This document shows positions 35,395-46,200 of a DNA stretch of 64,000 nt, in pieces. This stretch comes from Ornithomonoglobus_A sp045612845 (GTDB lineage Bacteria > Bacillota > Clostridia > UBA1381): NCBI GenBank assembly GCA_045612845.1, contig JAZKZV010000017.1, positions 248,001 through 312,000 on the forward strand. The letters are read 5' to 3'. The translations under genes and the position numbers were made by a program. The notes beneath the pieces are model-generated. The model was not told the origin of the DNA, ran no database searches, and saw nothing but the letters and a program-made list of their open reading frames with translations. Numbering within the stretch: the first letter of the stretch is position 1; every line of letters starts with the position of its first letter.

Positions 35395-37123
35395 CATAAC
35401 TGCAAAAACCCCATGGCGAGACTATATGGGCGATGTACCTATGCATATAGATTATTTTGAGGGCTCAATGTATGAGGCGGTCGAGAAGATTGCAAAGCAA
35501 TACCCAAATAATATTGCATTCGATTTTATGGGTCGTTCAACCACATACTCAAAAATGATAGAAGAAATTCAAAGATGTGCAAGGGCACTAAAAACAATAG
35601 GAGTAAGAGAAAACGACAAGGTTACTATTGCAATGCCAAATTGCCCTCAGGCGATTTATATGTTTTATGCCATAAACCTTGTTGGCGGTGTAGCAAATAT
35701 GATTCACCCGCTTTCTGCAGAAAAGGAGATTGAGTTTTATCTTAACGAATCAGGCTCTGTTACAGCCATAACACTCGACCAATTCTACGGAAAGTTCGAA
35801 AAAATAAGACACAACACCAAGGTTGTGAATATTATAATTGCAAGTGTCAAGGACGAGCTTTCCAAACCAATAAAGGCAGGTTATATGCTTACTGAGGGAA
35901 GAAAAATACAAAAAATACCACAGGACGCGCCAATTATAAGATGGAACGACTTTTTAAAGCTTGGTAAATGCTGCTTCTATAATTATACTGTACAAAGAAA
36001 AAAAGAAGACAGTGCAGTTATTTTATATTCAGGCGGAACAACCGGCACAAACAAGGGTATAGTTCTCACAAACGGTAACTTTAATGCATTGGGCGAGCAG
36101 GTAATTGCAGCAAATCAGATGTTCAGAGTAGGCGATAAAATGCTTGCCGCTATGCCGCTTTTCCACGGTTTTGGTCTGGGCGTATGTATTCATACAATGC
36201 TTTCAAGCGGCGGTAGATGTATTTTAGTACCAAGATTTACACCAAAAAGCTACGCAAAGCTTATAGTTAAGTATAAATGCAATTTTATTGCGGGAGTTCC
36301 TACTCTGTACGAGGCACTGCTAAGACTTGACTTTATGGAAAAAGCAGATTTAAGCTCTCTAAAGGGTGTTTTCTCGGGCGGAGATTCACTTTCTGTTGAA
36401 CTGAAGAAAAAGCTTGATAAATTCTTATACGACCACAAAAGCATGGTACAGGTACGTGAGGGATATGGAACAACCGAAACAGTTACTGCATGTTGCCTAA
36501 CACCTGCAACAATGTACAAGAAAGGCAGTATTGGAATACCATTCCCCGATACGTACATAAAAATAGTAAAACCCGATACAGATGAAGAACTTCCCTATGG
36601 CGAAGAGGGCGAAATCCTGCTTGCAGGGCCAACAGTTATGAAGGAGTATATGAATCATCCCGCAGAAACTGCAAACACACTAAGAAATCATGCAGACGGT
36701 CTTACATGGGTATATACAGGAGATCTTGGTTATATGGATAGCGAAGGCTTCATATACTTTAAAGGAAGGGCAAAAAGAATGATTATAACCTCAGGCTATA
36801 ACGTATACCCCGGTCAGATCGAAAACATTTTAGATGCACATGAGCATGTGCAGATGAGTTGTGTTATAGGTGTACCTGATAAGTATAAGATGCAAAAAAT
36901 AAAAGCATATGTAAAGCTTACACCGGGCATAGTTGCAAGCGAAGAAGTAAAGCAAACACTTTTAGAATATTGCTCCAGGCATATAGCTAAGTATTCTATG
37001 CCATATGATATAGAATTCAAAGAGGACATGCCAAAGACTCTTGTAGGAAAGGTTGCATACCGTCAGCTTGAGGAAGAAGAATCAAAGAAAGCATCAGCGC
37101 AGACTGAGGAGGTATTAGTTTGA
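35387..37123 (+). CDS. AMP-dependent acyl-CoA synthetase/ligase family protein
   Basis: A 578-residue adenylate-forming enzyme. The phosphate loop is YSGGTTGTNKG, with later GYGTTET, YTGDLGYMDSEGFIYFKGR and the C-terminal Lys in KTLVGKVAYRQL. Such enzymes activate a carboxylic acid as acyl-AMP and pass it to CoA or a carrier. No membrane segment was seen. It starts inside the end of the E2-like gene and its stop overlaps the start of the hemolysin-III gene, so all three are translationally coupled. A fatty or branched acid is a likely substrate, but the sequence does not show which. Confidence 0.9.
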   Translation: MSNITAKTPWRDYMGDVPMHIDYFEGSMYEAVEKIAKQYPNNIAFDFMGRSTTYSKMIEEIQRCARALKTIGVRENDKVTIAMPNCPQAIYMFYAINLVGGVANMIHPLSAEKEIEFYLNESGSVTAITLDQFYGKFEKIRHNTKVVNIIIASVKDELSKPIKAGYMLTEGRKIQKIPQDAPIIRWNDFLKLGKCCFYNYTVQRKKEDSAVILYSGGTTGTNKGIVLTNGNFNALGEQVIAANQMFRVGDKMLAAMPLFHGFGLGVCIHTMLSSGGRCILVPRFTPKSYAKLIVKYKCNFIAGVPTLYEALLRLDFMEKADLSSLKGVFSGGDSLSVELKKKLDKFLYDHKSMVQVREGYGTTETVTACCLTPATMYKKGSIGIPFPDTYIKIVKPDTDEELPYGEEGEILLAGPTVMKEYMNHPAETANTLRNHADGLTWVYTGDLGYMDSEGFIYFKGRAKRMIITSGYNVYPGQIENILDAHEHVQMSCVIGVPDKYKMQKIKAYVKLTPGIVASEEVKQTLLEYCSRHIAKYSMPYDIEFKEDMPKTLVGKVAYRQLEEEESKKASAQTEEVLV

Positions 37124-37800
37124 CAAAAAGAACAAAATTAAAGGACAGAGAACTTCCCGACTACACAAGAGGCGAAGAAATTATGAATATGGTAACACAC
37201 ATCGCAGGTGGTGGACTTGCCATTATTATGCTTACTCTATGTTTGATTTTTTCGGTGATTAAGGGAGATATGTGGAGAATAATATCGTGCACAATTTATG
37301 GTGCTACAATGGTTTTACTCTACACTGTATCTAGCACATATCATGGACTAAAAAAGAGTACAGGCAAAAAGGTAATGCAGATTATTGACCATTGTACCAT
37401 ATTTTTTCTTATTGCAGCCACATATACACCAATTCTCCTTGTTGGAATAAGACCGAAATATCCCACAACCGCATGGGTAATATTCGCCATACAGTGGGGA
37501 ATTACCGCATTGGGCGCAACGTTTAATGCCATAGATTTAAAAAAATATTCAAAACTTTCTATGGCGGCATATATAGCTATGGGCTGGTGCATAATTGTTG
37601 CCCTCGACAAGACCATAGAAGTAATGACACTTACAGGATTTTTGTATCTTTTAGCCGGCGGCATTATATACACAGTAGGCGCCATTCTTTACGGAATGGG
37701 AAAGAGGAAGAAATATATTCATTCTGTATTTCACATATTTGTGGTTTTAGCGTCAATACTTCAATTTATGGCGATATTTAAATATATTGTATTAAGATAA
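37120..37800 (+). CDS. Hemolysin III / PAQR-family membrane protein
   Basis: A 226-residue protein with seven predicted membrane helices and the family's conserved histidines: THIAGGGLA in helix 1, SSTYHGLKK, IDHCTIFFLIAATYTP, and HSVFHIF near the end, which in PAQR proteins bind zinc. Eukaryotic relatives act on ceramide-like lipids; bacterial roles are unclear. The start is TTG at 37120, overlapping the ligase stop by 4 bp with GGAGGT about 9 bases upstream. It ends the operon at a strong terminator. Confidence 0.9.
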   Translation: MTKRTKLKDRELPDYTRGEEIMNMVTHIAGGGLAIIMLTLCLIFSVIKGDMWRIISCTIYGATMVLLYTVSSTYHGLKKSTGKKVMQIIDHCTIFFLIAATYTPILLVGIRPKYPTTAWVIFAIQWGITALGATFNAIDLKKYSKLSMAAYIAMGWCIIVALDKTIEVMTLTGFLYLLAGGIIYTVGAILYGMGKRKKYIHSVFHIFVVLASILQFMAIFKYIVLR

Positions 37801-37802
37801 AT

Positions 37803-37841
37803 AAACAAAACTGCTGTTACAGATTAACAGCAGTTTTGTTT
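37803..37841. terminator. Bidirectional intrinsic terminator
   Basis: A perfect 17-bp stem AAACAAAACTGCTGTTA/TAACAGCAGTTTTGTTT with loop CAGAT, between the hemolysin-III gene and the convergent phosphatase gene, whose stop codon lies within the stem. Confidence 0.92.
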
Positions 37842-38284
37842 ATATGCTTTAAAAAACCTATGCATCCTTTTAAGACATCATCGTATGTTATATCAAAATT
37901 TCCCGTATACCACGGGTCAGCAACATCTCTGTCAGAGTTGGCAAATTCAAGTAATTTGTATATTTTTTTATCCTTATCATCACCCACAATACGCAAGGTG
38001 TTTCGTACATTTGCACTGTCCATACAAATTAAATAATCATATTTTTTGTAGTCAGTTTTTTCTAAATGTATGGCACGCTTGTGTGAGTATGATATACCGA
38101 GGGTGTCTAAAATTTGTGCTGTTCCATAGTGAACGGGGTTTCCTATCTCTTCGTAGCTTGTGGCAGCAGATGCAATATAGAACTCATCACCTCTGCCCAA
38201 TTTTTTCACCATATCCTTAAAAACAAATTCCGCCATAGGACTTCTGCATATATTGCCGTGGCAGACAAATAAGACATTTATCAT
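37817..38284 (-). CDS. Low-molecular-weight protein-tyrosine phosphatase
   Basis: A 155-residue phosphatase. The active-site loop CX5R is Cys8-Arg14 (VCHGNICRSP), and the general acid Asp is in ADPWYTGNFDITYDDV. It removes phosphate from tyrosine (or arginine) residues in proteins. It has its own short gene unit, transcribed leftward and ending in the shared terminator. The 38285-38395 gap upstream is AT-rich with nothing distinct. Confidence 0.94.
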   Translation of the reverse strand: MINVLFVCHGNICRSPMAEFVFKDMVKKLGRGDEFYIASAATSYEEIGNPVHYGTAQILDTLGISYSHKRAIHLEKTDYKKYDYLICMDSANVRNTLRIVGDDKDKKIYKLLEFANSDRDVADPWYTGNFDITYDDVLKGCIGFLKHINKTAVNL

Positions 38285-38395
38285 AAAACTACTCCATTTT
38301 TAAACAATATTCAATATTCTTACATATAATTGCGACGCATAAGGTTTAGATGCAACCAATTTTTAAGATTATTCATATACCTTTACTCCAGCATA

Positions 38396-39292
38396 CTAAC
38401 AACTTAACATTGCTACAGGATTTTTACGCATTATTGCGTCTGCAGTTATTTCATCAAGCCTTGGGAGAATATTTTTATAAACATATTCAAAACGGGGTAT
38501 TGACTTTACTTTATGTTCAGCGCTAAAACCGGTAAAAAACATATCATCATGAGAAAGCAGAATTTTATCACCATATCCTGTATCACAAATACTTTGAATA
38601 ATCTTTATTTTTTTTGATATATATTCTACGGATGTATTATTATGCAACCTATCAAGAGCTACATAACATCCAAAAGAGAGAATTTCAAGGACATATTCAA
38701 TATCATCTGTGTCACTCAAATGCCCTACGGTTGTTTTTTGGGGATTTACTCCATTATTAAACAATATTTCCAGAGCTTTAAGTCCGTTTTTATTATTTGC
38801 ATTTGTATGCAGGACTATAGGTAAACCCAACTCTCTTTGAGCCAACGCCGATGATATAAGAAGTTTTTTGTTAAAATCTGAAATTTTTTCTTCTTGAACT
38901 GCAGCTTTTATAATTCCTGCATTTATGTTCTTAGCATCATTCACATAATGCTCTGCTATAGTTTCTGCGCTCATCGAGGATATAACTGGATTATATGTAT
39001 AGTATAATCCGGTCGAACAAACAATGTGAACACCGCTTTTTTCAGAAACTCTTTTTAAAAGTTCTACATCTCTTCCTATATTAGCTGGCGTGCAGTCGAG
39101 AAACAGATTAAGTCCATATTTTTCTTTGAGATATTTTAGATGATTGACCGCTGCTTTTTCTACTTCTGTTTTGTCAATATATTTATCAAGAGACATTTGA
39201 TATAAAAATTCACAATAACAACAAATGTGTTCATGACTCAATGTTGATTTCACATCACATTCATTTATTTTTCCTAATACTGTATTTATCAT
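38396..39292 (-). CDS. Phosphotriesterase-family metal-dependent hydrolase
   Basis: A 298-residue TIM-barrel hydrolase. Candidate metal ligands are SHEH near residue 19, a Lys in AGIIKAAVQE (the carboxylated bridging Lys of the family), and His residues in IVLHTNANN, TVGHLSDTDD and LLSHDDMF. Members of the family hydrolyse lactones, phosphoesters or amides, and I cannot set the substrate. It stands alone, between the phosphatase and rpoC, on the minus strand. GAGGGTG precedes the ATG. It lacks close functional neighbours, so it may be a mobile accessory gene. Confidence 0.82.
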   Translation of the reverse strand: MINTVLGKINECDVKSTLSHEHICCYCEFLYQMSLDKYIDKTEVEKAAVNHLKYLKEKYGLNLFLDCTPANIGRDVELLKRVSEKSGVHIVCSTGLYYTYNPVISSMSAETIAEHYVNDAKNINAGIIKAAVQEEKISDFNKKLLISSALAQRELGLPIVLHTNANNKNGLKALEILFNNGVNPQKTTVGHLSDTDDIEYVLEILSFGCYVALDRLHNNTSVEYISKKIKIIQSICDTGYGDKILLSHDDMFFTGFSAEHKVKSIPRFEYVYKNILPRLDEITADAIMRKNPVAMLSC

Positions 39293-39411
39293 CCTTCACA
39301 CCCTCTTTCGACAGTATTCGTCATTCCTTATTACCATGTCAAGTCAGGATTAAAAATCACCTACATACCCTAATTATATCTTTTTCCATAATTTTTGTCA
39401 ACACAAAAAGC

Positions 39412-39445
39412 AAAAAGAAGTGTTGTATATACAACACTTCTTTTT
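39412..39445 (-). terminator. Intrinsic terminator of rpoBC
   Basis: A perfect 15-bp stem AAAAAGAAGTGTTGT/ACAACACTTCTTTTT with loop ATAT, 3 bp after the rpoC stop on the minus strand. Confidence 0.92.
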
Positions 39446-39448
39446 TGA

Positions 39449-42400
39449 TTAGTGAATTTCTTCGCTCGGGATTTCCTCACCGTCAAGTGTAATGTTTATA
39501 TCCTTGTACATGCTCATACCTGTACCTGCAGGAATAAGCTTACCAATTATAACATTTTCCTTTAAGCCAAGTAATGGGTCAATCTTACCCTTTATAGCTG
39601 CATCTGTAAGAACCTTTGTAGTTTCCTGGAATGATGCTGCTGATAGGAATGAATCAGTTGCAAGCGATGCCTTTGTAATACCCAAAAGCACAGGTGCGGC
39701 TGTAGCAAAGTTTTGTGAACCGCTTTGTTCAACCTTTTTGTTTGCATCTTCAAGTTCAAACTTATCAATAAGAGAGCCAACAAGTAAATCAGTATCACCT
39801 GATTCCTCTACTCTTACCTTTCTCAGCATTTGTCTTGTTATAACCTCAACGTGCTTATCGTTGATATCAACACCCTGCATACGATATGTTCTTTGTACTT
39901 CACGTGTGATATATACCTGAACATCGTGCGGGCCATTTATAGCAAGAATATCGTTAGGGTTAATTGAACCTGTTGTTAGCTGATCGCCGGCTTCTATTAC
40001 ATCACCATCTTGTACCTTAATGCTTGCTGCATAAGGAATAACATAGGTTTTTGCCTCACCGTTTTCGTCATTTGTAATAACAACTTCACGCTTACGCTTT
40101 GTATCATTTACGCTGACTCTACCGCCAATTTCAGAAATGATAGCAACACCCTTTGGTTTTCTTGCCTCGAAAAGTTCCTCGACACGGGGAAGACCCTGTG
40201 TGATATCGCTGCCTGACGCAACACCGCCGGCGTGGAAGGTACGCATTGTAAGCTGTGTACCCGGCTCACCGATTGATTGAGCAGCAATAATACCAACTGC
40301 TTCGCCTACATTTACAAGCTCGCCTGTTGCAAGGTTTGTACCATAACACTTAGCACACACACCAATTCTTGATTGACATGTTAGAACGCTTCTTATATAA
40401 ACCTTTTCTATTCCGGCTTTTATAATGTTATCTGCTTGGATTTCTGAAATAAGCTCTCCGCCCTTTGCAAGGACTTCGCCTGTTTCAGGATGAAGAACAT
40501 CCTCCATTGCGATACGTCCTACAATACGGTCGTATAGCGGCTCAATGCTTTCTTTACCGTCGGTAATTTCTGCCATCCATTCACCGCGCTGTGTACCACA
40601 GTCGATTTCTCTTACGATAACATCCTGTGATACGTCAACAAGACGTCTTGTAAGATAACCCGAGTCGGCAGTTCTAAGCGCTGTATCTGTAAGACCTTTT
40701 CTTGCACCGTGAGATGAAATAAAGTATTCCAAAACGTTAAGACCTTCACGGAAGTTAGCTCTGATTGGAATTTCGACAGTACGTCCCTGAGTATCGGCCA
40801 TAAGACCACGCATAGCAGCAAGCTGCCTGATCTGGTTTGTGCTACCACGGGCTCCTGAGTCTGCCATCATAAAGATTGGGTTAAACTCACCCAAATGACT
40901 CATCATGGCGTCTGTAACCTGTGATGACGCATCTGCCCATACCTTAATAACTTCTTTATATCGTTCCTCGTCTGTTAACATACCAAAACGATACTTGTTC
41001 ATTACTGCGTCAACCTGCTTTTCTGCCTCGGCAAGTATTTCCTTTTTCTTTTCAGGAACATGGATATCTGTTACCGCAACAGTAATTGCACCTCTTGTTG
41101 AATACTTGTAACCTGTTTCCTTAATCTTATCAAGAACCTCAGCAGTTACAGAAGTACCATGGGCACGGATACATTTATCTATTATCTTACCAAGCTGACT
41201 CTTACCAACAACGCCATCAACTTCGAGCTTAAACATATCATCCTCGTTTTTTCTCACACAATAGTTAATATCCTGAGGAATGTTATCGTTAAATATGATA
41301 AGACCAACTGTACCATCAACAAGCTTTTCTTTTTCTACTCCGTCTATTGTCTTTTTATTTATAAATTTAATTCTTTCGTGTAAAGTAACGCTACCGTTTG
41401 CATATGCAAGAATTGCCTCTTCTTTTGAAGTAAACACCTTTGTTGTATACTTCTTAAGCACATTCATTACTCTCTTTAACGAAACCTTTATGTCGCCTAC
41501 ACTTGTTTTTAAAATAACAGGGTTTGCAATAATCTTTGTTTCGTTCATTAAAACTGCAGTGCTTTCTTTCATGTATGACAAAACGTCGTTTATGGTATCA
41601 AATACCTTTAGTTCTTCGTTTTCATCATATACCTTAACCTCTATTTCGGGGTCTGCTGCAATTTCCTTTACAACCATTTCGAGCTTTGGCTCGTTATCTT
41701 CTATTTCTTCTATTATCTTTTTGTAATCTTCTTTTTGAAGTGTCAGATAATAACTACCCAAAATCATGTCCTGAGTAGGAACAGTAACAGGATGTCCGTC
41801 CTGTGGTTTTAAAAGGTTATTTGCACTAAGCATTAAGAATCTTGCTTCTGCCTGAGCCTCAGGTGATAGCGGAACGTGAACAGCCATCTGGTCTCCGTCG
41901 AAGTCCGCGTTATACGCAGTACAAACAAGCGGATGAAGCTTAAGCGCTCTACCCTCAACCAATCTTGGCTCAAATGCCTGAATACCAAGTCTGTGAAGTG
42001 TGGGGGCACGGTTTAGTAAAACAGGGTGCTCTTTAATTACATCCTCAAGAACGTCCCAGACCTCAGGTCTTGTTTTTTCTACCATTCTCTTAGCACTCTT
42101 TATATTATGAGCAAGCTTTCTTGATACAAGCTCTTTCATAACAAATGGCTTAAACAATTCTATTGCCATTTCCTTTGGAAGTCCGCATTGATAAATCTTC
42201 ATTTCGGGACCAACAACGATAACGCTACGTCCTGAATAGTCAACACGCTTACCCAAAAGGTTTTGTCTGAATCTACCCTGCTTACCCTTTAGCATATCTG
42301 AAAGAGATTTAAGCGGCCTGTTACCGGGGCCTGTTACAACTCTGCCGCGTCTTCCGTTGTTTATAAGAGCGTCAACAGCCTCTTGTAACATTCTCTTTTC

Positions 42401-43249
42401 GTTTCTTATGATAATATCAGGTGCACCAAGCTCTAAGAGCTTCTTTAAACGGTTATTTCTGTTTATTACTCTACGATAGAGGTCGTTAAGGTCAGATGTT
42501 GCAAAACGTCCACCGTCAAGCTGTACCATAGGTCTTAATTCCGGTGGAATTACAGGAATTACAGACATAATCATCCATTCAGGACGGTTTTTGGAAACTC
42601 TGAATGCCTCTACAATTTCGAGTCTTTTTATTATTCTTGCTTTCTTTTGTCCCTGTGCAGTATCAAGCTCGGCTTTAAGCTCTTTTGATAGCTTTTCTAC
42701 ATCTATTTTCTCCAAAAGTGTCTTTATAGCCTCTGCACCCATACCTGCACTGAAGGTATCTCCGTACTTTTCGCGTGCTTCTCTGTATTCACTCTCTGAA
42801 AGCACCTGGCTTTCCATCATATTCGAAGAACCCTTATCGGTTACTATATATGATGCAAAGTACAAAACTTTCTCAAGATGTCTTGGAGAAATATCAAGCA
42901 TCAGACCGATTGATGAGGGAACACCCTTAAAATACCAGATGTGTGATACGGGAGTTGCAAGCTCTATGTGGCCCATCCTCTCACGTCTTACCTTAGACTT
43001 TGTAACCTCAACGCCACAACGCTCGCAGACCTTACCCTTGTATCTTATCTTCTTATATTTTCCGCAATGACACTCCCAGTCTTTTGTAGGACCAAAGATT
43101 TTTTCGCAGAACAAGCCTTCTTTTTCGGGCTTTAGTGTACGGTAGTTTATTGTTTCAGGCTTTGTAACCTCACCCTTTGACCACGAAAGAATGGTTTCGG
43201 GAGATGCGATACCTATTCTTATAGCTTCAAAACTATTAAATTCTAACAT
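39449..43249 (-). CDS. rpoC: DNA-directed RNA polymerase subunit beta'
   Basis: The 1266-residue largest polymerase subunit. It has the N-terminal zinc motif CHCGKYKKIRYKGKVCERCG, the bridge and catalytic motif NADFDGDQMAVH (about residue 450), a second zinc site around CGTQRGEW...CQSRIGVCAKCYG, and the EPGTQLTMRTFHAGG trigger-loop region. The length is normal for Firmicutes with no lineage insertion. It follows rpoB by 18 bp, with GGAGAGG upstream of the ATG. Confidence 0.99.
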   Translation of the reverse strand: MLEFNSFEAIRIGIASPETILSWSKGEVTKPETINYRTLKPEKEGLFCEKIFGPTKDWECHCGKYKKIRYKGKVCERCGVEVTKSKVRRERMGHIELATPVSHIWYFKGVPSSIGLMLDISPRHLEKVLYFASYIVTDKGSSNMMESQVLSESEYREAREKYGDTFSAGMGAEAIKTLLEKIDVEKLSKELKAELDTAQGQKKARIIKRLEIVEAFRVSKNRPEWMIMSVIPVIPPELRPMVQLDGGRFATSDLNDLYRRVINRNNRLKKLLELGAPDIIIRNEKRMLQEAVDALINNGRRGRVVTGPGNRPLKSLSDMLKGKQGRFRQNLLGKRVDYSGRSVIVVGPEMKIYQCGLPKEMAIELFKPFVMKELVSRKLAHNIKSAKRMVEKTRPEVWDVLEDVIKEHPVLLNRAPTLHRLGIQAFEPRLVEGRALKLHPLVCTAYNADFDGDQMAVHVPLSPEAQAEARFLMLSANNLLKPQDGHPVTVPTQDMILGSYYLTLQKEDYKKIIEEIEDNEPKLEMVVKEIAADPEIEVKVYDENEELKVFDTINDVLSYMKESTAVLMNETKIIANPVILKTSVGDIKVSLKRVMNVLKKYTTKVFTSKEEAILAYANGSVTLHERIKFINKKTIDGVEKEKLVDGTVGLIIFNDNIPQDINYCVRKNEDDMFKLEVDGVVGKSQLGKIIDKCIRAHGTSVTAEVLDKIKETGYKYSTRGAITVAVTDIHVPEKKKEILAEAEKQVDAVMNKYRFGMLTDEERYKEVIKVWADASSQVTDAMMSHLGEFNPIFMMADSGARGSTNQIRQLAAMRGLMADTQGRTVEIPIRANFREGLNVLEYFISSHGARKGLTDTALRTADSGYLTRRLVDVSQDVIVREIDCGTQRGEWMAEITDGKESIEPLYDRIVGRIAMEDVLHPETGEVLAKGGELISEIQADNIIKAGIEKVYIRSVLTCQSRIGVCAKCYGTNLATGELVNVGEAVGIIAAQSIGEPGTQLTMRTFHAGGVASGSDITQGLPRVEELFEARKPKGVAIISEIGGRVSVNDTKRKREVVITNDENGEAKTYVIPYAASIKVQDGDVIEAGDQLTTGSINPNDILAINGPHDVQVYITREVQRTYRMQGVDINDKHVEVITRQMLRKVRVEESGDTDLLVGSLIDKFELEDANKKVEQSGSQNFATAAPVLLGITKASLATDSFLSAASFQETTKVLTDAAIKGKIDPLLGLKENVIIGKLIPAGTGMSMYKDINITLDGEEIPSEEIH

Positions 43250-43267
43250 ATATCTATTCCCCTCTCC

Positions 43268-46200
43268 TTATGAATCTATATCTTCATCGAAGGAAGAATC
43301 CTCGGAATCGATGTCATATTCGTCATCATAATAATCCTCTGACTCATCATCTTCATCGTCGTCATAGTCTTCACCGTCAAGCACCATATTTGCACTGTCA
43401 AGGTCATCTTCTCCGAAGCTGTCAGTATAGCCCTCGGCCTCTTCCATAGTTTCCTTGTATTCGTTACGTGCATCTATAACGCCCTCATCATCGTCATCCT
43501 CGAATGAAGCATCAAGGTCGATTTCTTCCATATCTCTGTTAAGAATTCTGACATCAAGAGCAAGTGATTGTAATTCCTTAACAAGTACCTTAAACGATTC
43601 AGGTATACCTGAACGTGGTATATTTTCGCCCTTTACAATAGACTCATAAGTCTTTACACGACCGACAATATCGTCAGATTTAACTGTTAATATTTCCTGA
43701 AGTGTATATGCAGCACCATAAGCCTCAAGCGCCCAAACTTCCATTTCACCAAAACGCTGTCCGCCAAATTGAGCTTTACCGCCCAAAGGCTGCTGTGTAA
43801 CAAGTGAATATGGACCTGTTGAACGTGCGTGGATTTTATCGTCAACAAGGTGGTGAAGCTTTAAGTAGTACATGACACCGACAGTAACATCATTATCAAA
43901 CTTTTCGCCTGTTCTTCCGTCATATACAGTTGACTTATATGTGTTATTAAGTCCCGCCTCTTTAAATGCAAGCTTAATATCATCATCCTCTGCACCGTCA
44001 AATACAGGAGTTGCTATCTTGATAAATCTGTCTTCTCTCTTATGTTCATAAGCCTTTATAAGCTCTTGCTTAAAGTGCTCGTCTACAACTATATTTTCAA
44101 GCTCTTCTCTTGTCTTTAATGACAGACATCTGTAAGCGTAGCCCAAGTGCATTTCGAGTACCTGTCCGATATTCATACGAGAAGGTACGCCAAGTGGGTT
44201 AAGAACTATCTGTAGCGGTGTTCCGTCCTCTAAGAAAGGCATATCCTCTTTTGGAAGAACTCTTGATACAACACCCTTGTTACCATGACGTCCCGCCATC
44301 TTATCGCCGACAGAGATTTTTCTCTTTTGTGCGATATAGCAGCATACAACCTCATTTACGCCAGGTGATAATTCATCACTGTTCTCACGTGTAAATTTCT
44401 TTACGTCTACGATTATACCGCTTTCTCCATGTGGAACTCTTAGAGATGTATCCCTTACTTCTCTTGCCTTTTCACCAAAGATTGCTCTTAGAAGTCTTTC
44501 CTCGGCAGTAAGCTCTGTTTCACCCTTAGGTGTAACCTTACCAACAAGAATGTCGCCCGGTTTTACTTCTGCACCTATACGGATAATACCGTCGTCATCA
44601 AGGTTCTTGAGCATATCCTCGCCAACGTTTGGTACATCTCTTGTGATTTCTTCAGGACCAAGCTTTGTATCTCTTGCCTCACATTCGTATTCCTCCATAT
44701 GGATAGATGTGAATACGTCATTCATAACAAGCTCTTCGCTGATAAGAACAGCGTCCTCGTAGTTATAACCCTCCCAGGTCATAAATCCGATAAGAATGTT
44801 CTTACCCAAAGCCAATTCACCATTATCCATAGCAGGACCGTCGGCAATTATATCGTTCTTCTTTACTTTCTCGCCAACCTTTACAATAGGCTTTTGGTTT
44901 ATACATGTTGACTGGTTTGAACGTGTAAACTTAATAAGCTTGTGTGTATGCTTTGTTCCGCTCTCACCCTTTATAATAATACAATCTGATGCAACCTTTT
45001 CTACAACACCATCTTCTCTTGCAAGAACTGCACTTCCTGAGTCTTGTGCAACCTTGTGCTCCATACCTGTACCAACTATTGGTGAGTCTGTTGTTAAAAG
45101 CGGCACTGCCTGACACTGCATGTTTGAACCCATCAGTGCACGGTTAGCGTCGTCGTTTTCCAAAAATGGAATACAAGCAGTTACAACCGATACAAGCTGT
45201 CTTGGAGAAACGTCCATGTAGTCTATTCTGTCAGGTGCAACTTCGACAATTTCGTCTCTAAAACGTGCAGAAACCTTTTTATCGAGGAAACGTCCCTCTT
45301 CATCAAGCGGCTCGTTTGCCTGTGCTATGATGTAGTCATCTTCTATATCGGCTGTCATATATAATATTTCGTCAGTTACACAGCCTGTTTCTTTATCAAC
45401 TTTTCTGTATGGTGCTTCTATAAAGCCATACTCGTCAATTCTTGCAAATGTTGCAAGCGATGTAATAAGACCGATGTTAGGACCTTCCGGTGTTTCTATA
45501 GGACACATTCTTCCGTAGTGAGAATAGTGAACGTCACGAACTTCAAATCCCGCTCTTTCTCTTGAAAGACCGCCCGGACCCAAAGCTGAAATTCTTCTCT
45601 TATGTCTTAGCTCTGCCAATGGGTTTGGCTGGTCCATGAACTGTGATAATTGTGATGAGCCAAAGAACTCATTGATTGTTGCAGCAACAGGTCTTATATT
45701 TATAAGAGATGATGGGGTGATTATATCCATTTCCTGTGTAGACATTCTTTCTCTTACAGTTCTTTCCATACGAGAAAGACCTATTCTGATTTGGTTTTGT
45801 AATAATTCGCCTACACTTCTTAAACGTCTGTTACCTAAGTGGTCGATATCGTCAATAGCACCTGTTCCCATAGCAAGTGTTAAAACGTAGTTAATAGAAG
45901 CAAACATATCGTCTCTTGTGATATGCTTAGGACTTAACTCGTCTATTCTTAGTCTTATTGCTTCTTTTATATCTTCCTCTGTCTTATTTTCTTCAAGGAT
46001 TTCATCAAGGACCGGCTTGCTTACTTTTCTTAAGTGATATTCACTTATATCAAAGTCAACAAAATCTTCTATATAAACAGTGTTGTTTGAGAATACTCTT
46101 ACCTGCTTATCTTCTATAAGAAGCTCTACCTTGTTTATACCAAGTCTTTCAATTTGGTTTGCTTTTTCAGCACTGATTTTTTCGCCCTTTTGGGCAATTA

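Noticed and set aside
45549..45660. Rifampicin-resistance change in rpoB
   Set aside because: The cluster keeps the sensitive-type Asp, His and Ser residues in the QLSQFMDQ and HKRRISALG segments.
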